DNA of 6,215 bases from Oscillospiraceae bacterium (GTDB lineage: Bacteria; Bacillota; Clostridia; Oscillospirales; Ruminococcaceae): assembly GCA_018055565.1 (NCBI GenBank), contig JAGPHI010000060.1, positions 1-6,215 on the forward strand, in the 5' to 3' direction. Each line of letters opens with the position of its first letter. Position 1 is the stretch's first letter. The position numbers and the translations under genes are program-made. Shown piece by piece: positions 4,500 through 6,215 of the stretch. The notes under the pieces are model-generated. The model made no database searches and had not been told where the DNA came from. It saw only the letters and a program-made list of their open reading frames with translations.

Positions 4500-6215
4500 T
4501 TGGATATCAGGCAGGAAGCGTTGCAATTTGCACAGATGCTGCAAGGCTTATATTTGGAACAGCGCGATATGACACAGCTGCTCGCCTATATTGACGAACA
4601 GACCACGTGGATCGGCACCGGCCCAAACGAGCTATGCAAAAACATTACCGAGGCGCAAGCGGCGCTCTTTAAAGAAAAAGACGAGTATAAGGGCGGCTTT
4701 ACCGTGCTAAATAGCTGGTACGAAACAGTGCTTTTACCCGAAAAAAGCTGTATTGTATATGGGGAATACACGGCGCGTGCAAACGATGCCGATGCCGATG
4801 TGGAGCCGCTACATAACCGCGTGTCGGCGGTGTTTAGCTATAATAGCGAGGGCATGCAGCTTGTGCATTTGCATATGTCGCATCCGGATGAAAACATCGT
4901 GGAGGGCGAATATTACGCAAAAGCGCACGTAAAGCTGGATAACAACACGCTGCGCGGTATGGTGCGGCAAACGCAGCAGGATTTAAACGAGCGCAATAGC
5001 GAGCTTGCAGAGATTACGCGCAATGTTGCTGCCGGTGTATACCGCTGCCGCGACGACGCAGCGCACACATTGGTGCATATCAACGACGGTTTTCTTGCGC
5101 TGTTTGGCTACTCGCGCGAGGAATTGCAAGCGCTGTTTCAAAATCAAATGATTCATCTGATATACGCCGCTGACCGCGAGCAGGTTTGGCAGTCTTTGCA
5201 AAGCCAATTGGCGGCCAGCGATACTGTGGAGCTGGAATATCGCGCGCTTCGCAAGGACGGCACCATATTCTATGTGCTAGACAGGGTGCGCCGCGTGCTG
5301 GATGAAAACGGCGAAACCACCTTTTTCTGCGTTTTGATTGACAATACCGAGCGCCGCCAAGAGCAGGAAAAGCTGCGTTTGTCGCTGGAGCGACACAGGG
5401 TTATTATGGATCAAGCAACCGATATTATTTTTCAGTGGGATATGCAGGCAGACACGGCGGATATTTCGCCCAATTGGATCAAAAAATTTGGCTATGCGCC
5501 GCAGCACGAAAATTTGCGCAAAACATTACCCAATTCAAAGGTGATTTATGCCGAGGATTTGCAAACGCTGGTTGCGCTGATGCGCGAAATGCTTTCCGGC
5601 AAATCGTATGCCCAAACGGAGCTGCGCATTCGCAAAGCCGATGGCGCATATATTTGGTGCCGCATTCGCGTGACCACGCAGTACGACACCGATGCGCGCC
5701 CGATATCTGCCATTGGTGTCATTACCGATATCAGCGGCGAAAAAGAGGCGCATCGCGCATTGCTAGAGCGCACGCAGCGCGACACGCTGACCGATTTGCT
5801 AAATAAATCGGCGGTAAGGCAGCACGTGGAAACAATTCTGCGCGAGCAAAGCACAGAGCAACACGCAATGCTGATACTGGATATCGATAATTTCAAAGCC
5901 GTAAATGATACCTTTGGGCATTTGTGCGGCGATGATGTGCTGCTGGCACTGGCGCACGGGCTTAAACGAGTGTTTCGGCAAAGCGATGTGCTTGGGCGCA
6001 TCGGCGGAGACGAATTTTTGCTCTTTTTGCCCGCTATCACGCACGAGAAAGCAAGGGAAAAGGCACAAGAAGCGCTGTCGGTTTTTTTGCAAACAGATTG
6101 GCCGTATGAAGAAAAACCCACTGTCAGCATCGGCGTGAGCTATTATCCAAAGCACGCCAGTGATTTTTTGCGGCTGTATGCCTGTGCAGACAGCGCGCTA
6201 TATCAAGCGAAAGCG
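4500..6215 (+). CDS. diguanylate cyclase, SnoaL-like-PAS-PAS-GGDEF, C-terminus cut off by window edge
   Basis: The enzyme is expected to make cyclic di-GMP from two GTP in the cytoplasm in response to signals read by its N-terminal domains. The frame runs open for 572 codons to the window edge. The start is TTG at 4500, fixed by AGGAGG (4487-4492) 7 nt upstream and an in-frame stop at 4482; the first in-frame ATG is codon 13. Residues about 5-140 look like a SnoaL/NTF2-like domain (AYIDEQTTWIGTGP, then HLHMSHP). A short helical linker leads to a PAS domain (about 170-284, GYSREEL, RKDGTIFYV, DNTERR) and a second PAS (about 300-418, MDQATDIIFQWD, ITDISGEKEA). The GGDEF domain starts at D428 (DTLTDLLNK), with LDIDNFK at 460-466, NDTFGH at 469-474, an intact RxxD inhibitory site (R493-D496) and an intact GGDEF at 502-506, so it should be active and product-inhibited. 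No membrane segment or signal peptide is seen. About 10-30 residues of GGDEF are missing, and a further domain such as EAL beyond the window cannot be excluded. Confidence 0.93.
   Translation, partial: MDIRQEALQFAQMLQGLYLEQRDMTQLLAYIDEQTTWIGTGPNELCKNITEAQAALFKEKDEYKGGFTVLNSWYETVLLPEKSCIVYGEYTARANDADADVEPLHNRVSAVFSYNSEGMQLVHLHMSHPDENIVEGEYYAKAHVKLDNNTLRGMVRQTQQDLNERNSELAEITRNVAAGVYRCRDDAAHTLVHINDGFLALFGYSREELQALFQNQMIHLIYAADREQVWQSLQSQLAASDTVELEYRALRKDGTIFYVLDRVRRVLDENGETTFFCVLIDNTERRQEQEKLRLSLERHRVIMDQATDIIFQWDMQADTADISPNWIKKFGYAPQHENLRKTLPNSKVIYAEDLQTLVALMREMLSGKSYAQTELRIRKADGAYIWCRIRVTTQYDTDARPISAIGVITDISGEKEAHRALLERTQRDTLTDLLNKSAVRQHVETILREQSTEQHAMLILDIDNFKAVNDTFGHLCGDDVLLALAHGLKRVFRQSDVLGRIGGDEFLLFLPAITHEKAREKAQEALSVFLQTDWPYEEKPTVSIGVSYYPKHASDFLRLYACADSALYQAKA

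Noticed and set aside
4394..4594. 66-codon frame beginning right after the exporter-like stop codon
   Set aside because: It overlaps the cyclase promoter, ribosome site and first 30 codons, and its sequence has no recognisable features.
4785..4800. Short tandem repeat of GATGCC in the cyclase
   Set aside because: Fewer than three copies, encoding a small acidic Asp-Ala loop; not a meaningful repeat.
6079..6087. Run of seven T residues in the GGDEF coding region
   Set aside because: The frame continues correctly through it with family motifs after it, so there is no sign of slippage or frameshift.

Overview
The window looks like chromosomal DNA from a Bacillota bacterium, most likely a Clostridia-type lineage. 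The indications are a T-box leader in front of an aminoacyl-tRNA synthetase, a full-length RNase Y, sigma-A-like promoters with strong AGGAGG-type ribosome binding sites, and a SnoaL-PAS-PAS-GGDEF signalling protein. No phage, transposon or CRISPR sequence is visible. This placement is an inference from gene families, not from any database search.

Layout. Positions 1-1572 (minus strand) hold most of thrS, threonyl-tRNA synthetase, cut off at its C-terminal end by the window edge. Positions 1573 to about 2010 (minus strand) are its long 5' leader: a T-box riboswitch with a very clear T-box sequence and a strong terminator, followed by a second set of competing inverted repeats just before the start codon. 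Positions 2010-2184 are a divergent promoter region, in which thrS and rny promoters may lie back to back with inverted -35 boxes only 7 bp apart. Positions 2185-3741 (plus) are rny, the membrane-anchored RNase Y, with a perfect 12-bp-arm palindrome directly after its start codon. Positions 3742-3886 are a short intergenic stretch with two hairpins. Positions 3887-4393 (plus) encode a 168-residue membrane protein resembling the transmembrane half of FUSC/aromatic acid exporter proteins. Positions 4500-6215 (plus) encode a cytosolic diguanylate cyclase that starts with TTG and is cut off by the window edge a little before the end of its GGDEF domain.

How the parts fit. thrS is expected to be induced when uncharged tRNA-Thr accumulates, by read-through of the T-box terminator. 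RNase Y is the main initiating endoribonuclease of mRNA decay in many Bacillota and might act on structured leaders such as the neighbouring T-box, but this is inference. The exporter-like gene and the cyclase follow rny on the same strand. The cyclase has its own plausible promoter and ribosome binding site, so it need not belong to an rny operon. The observations most worth a second look are the palindrome at the rny start, the inverted -35 arrangement, and the extra hairpins between the T-box terminator and thrS. I did not find a clear new multi-gene system here.
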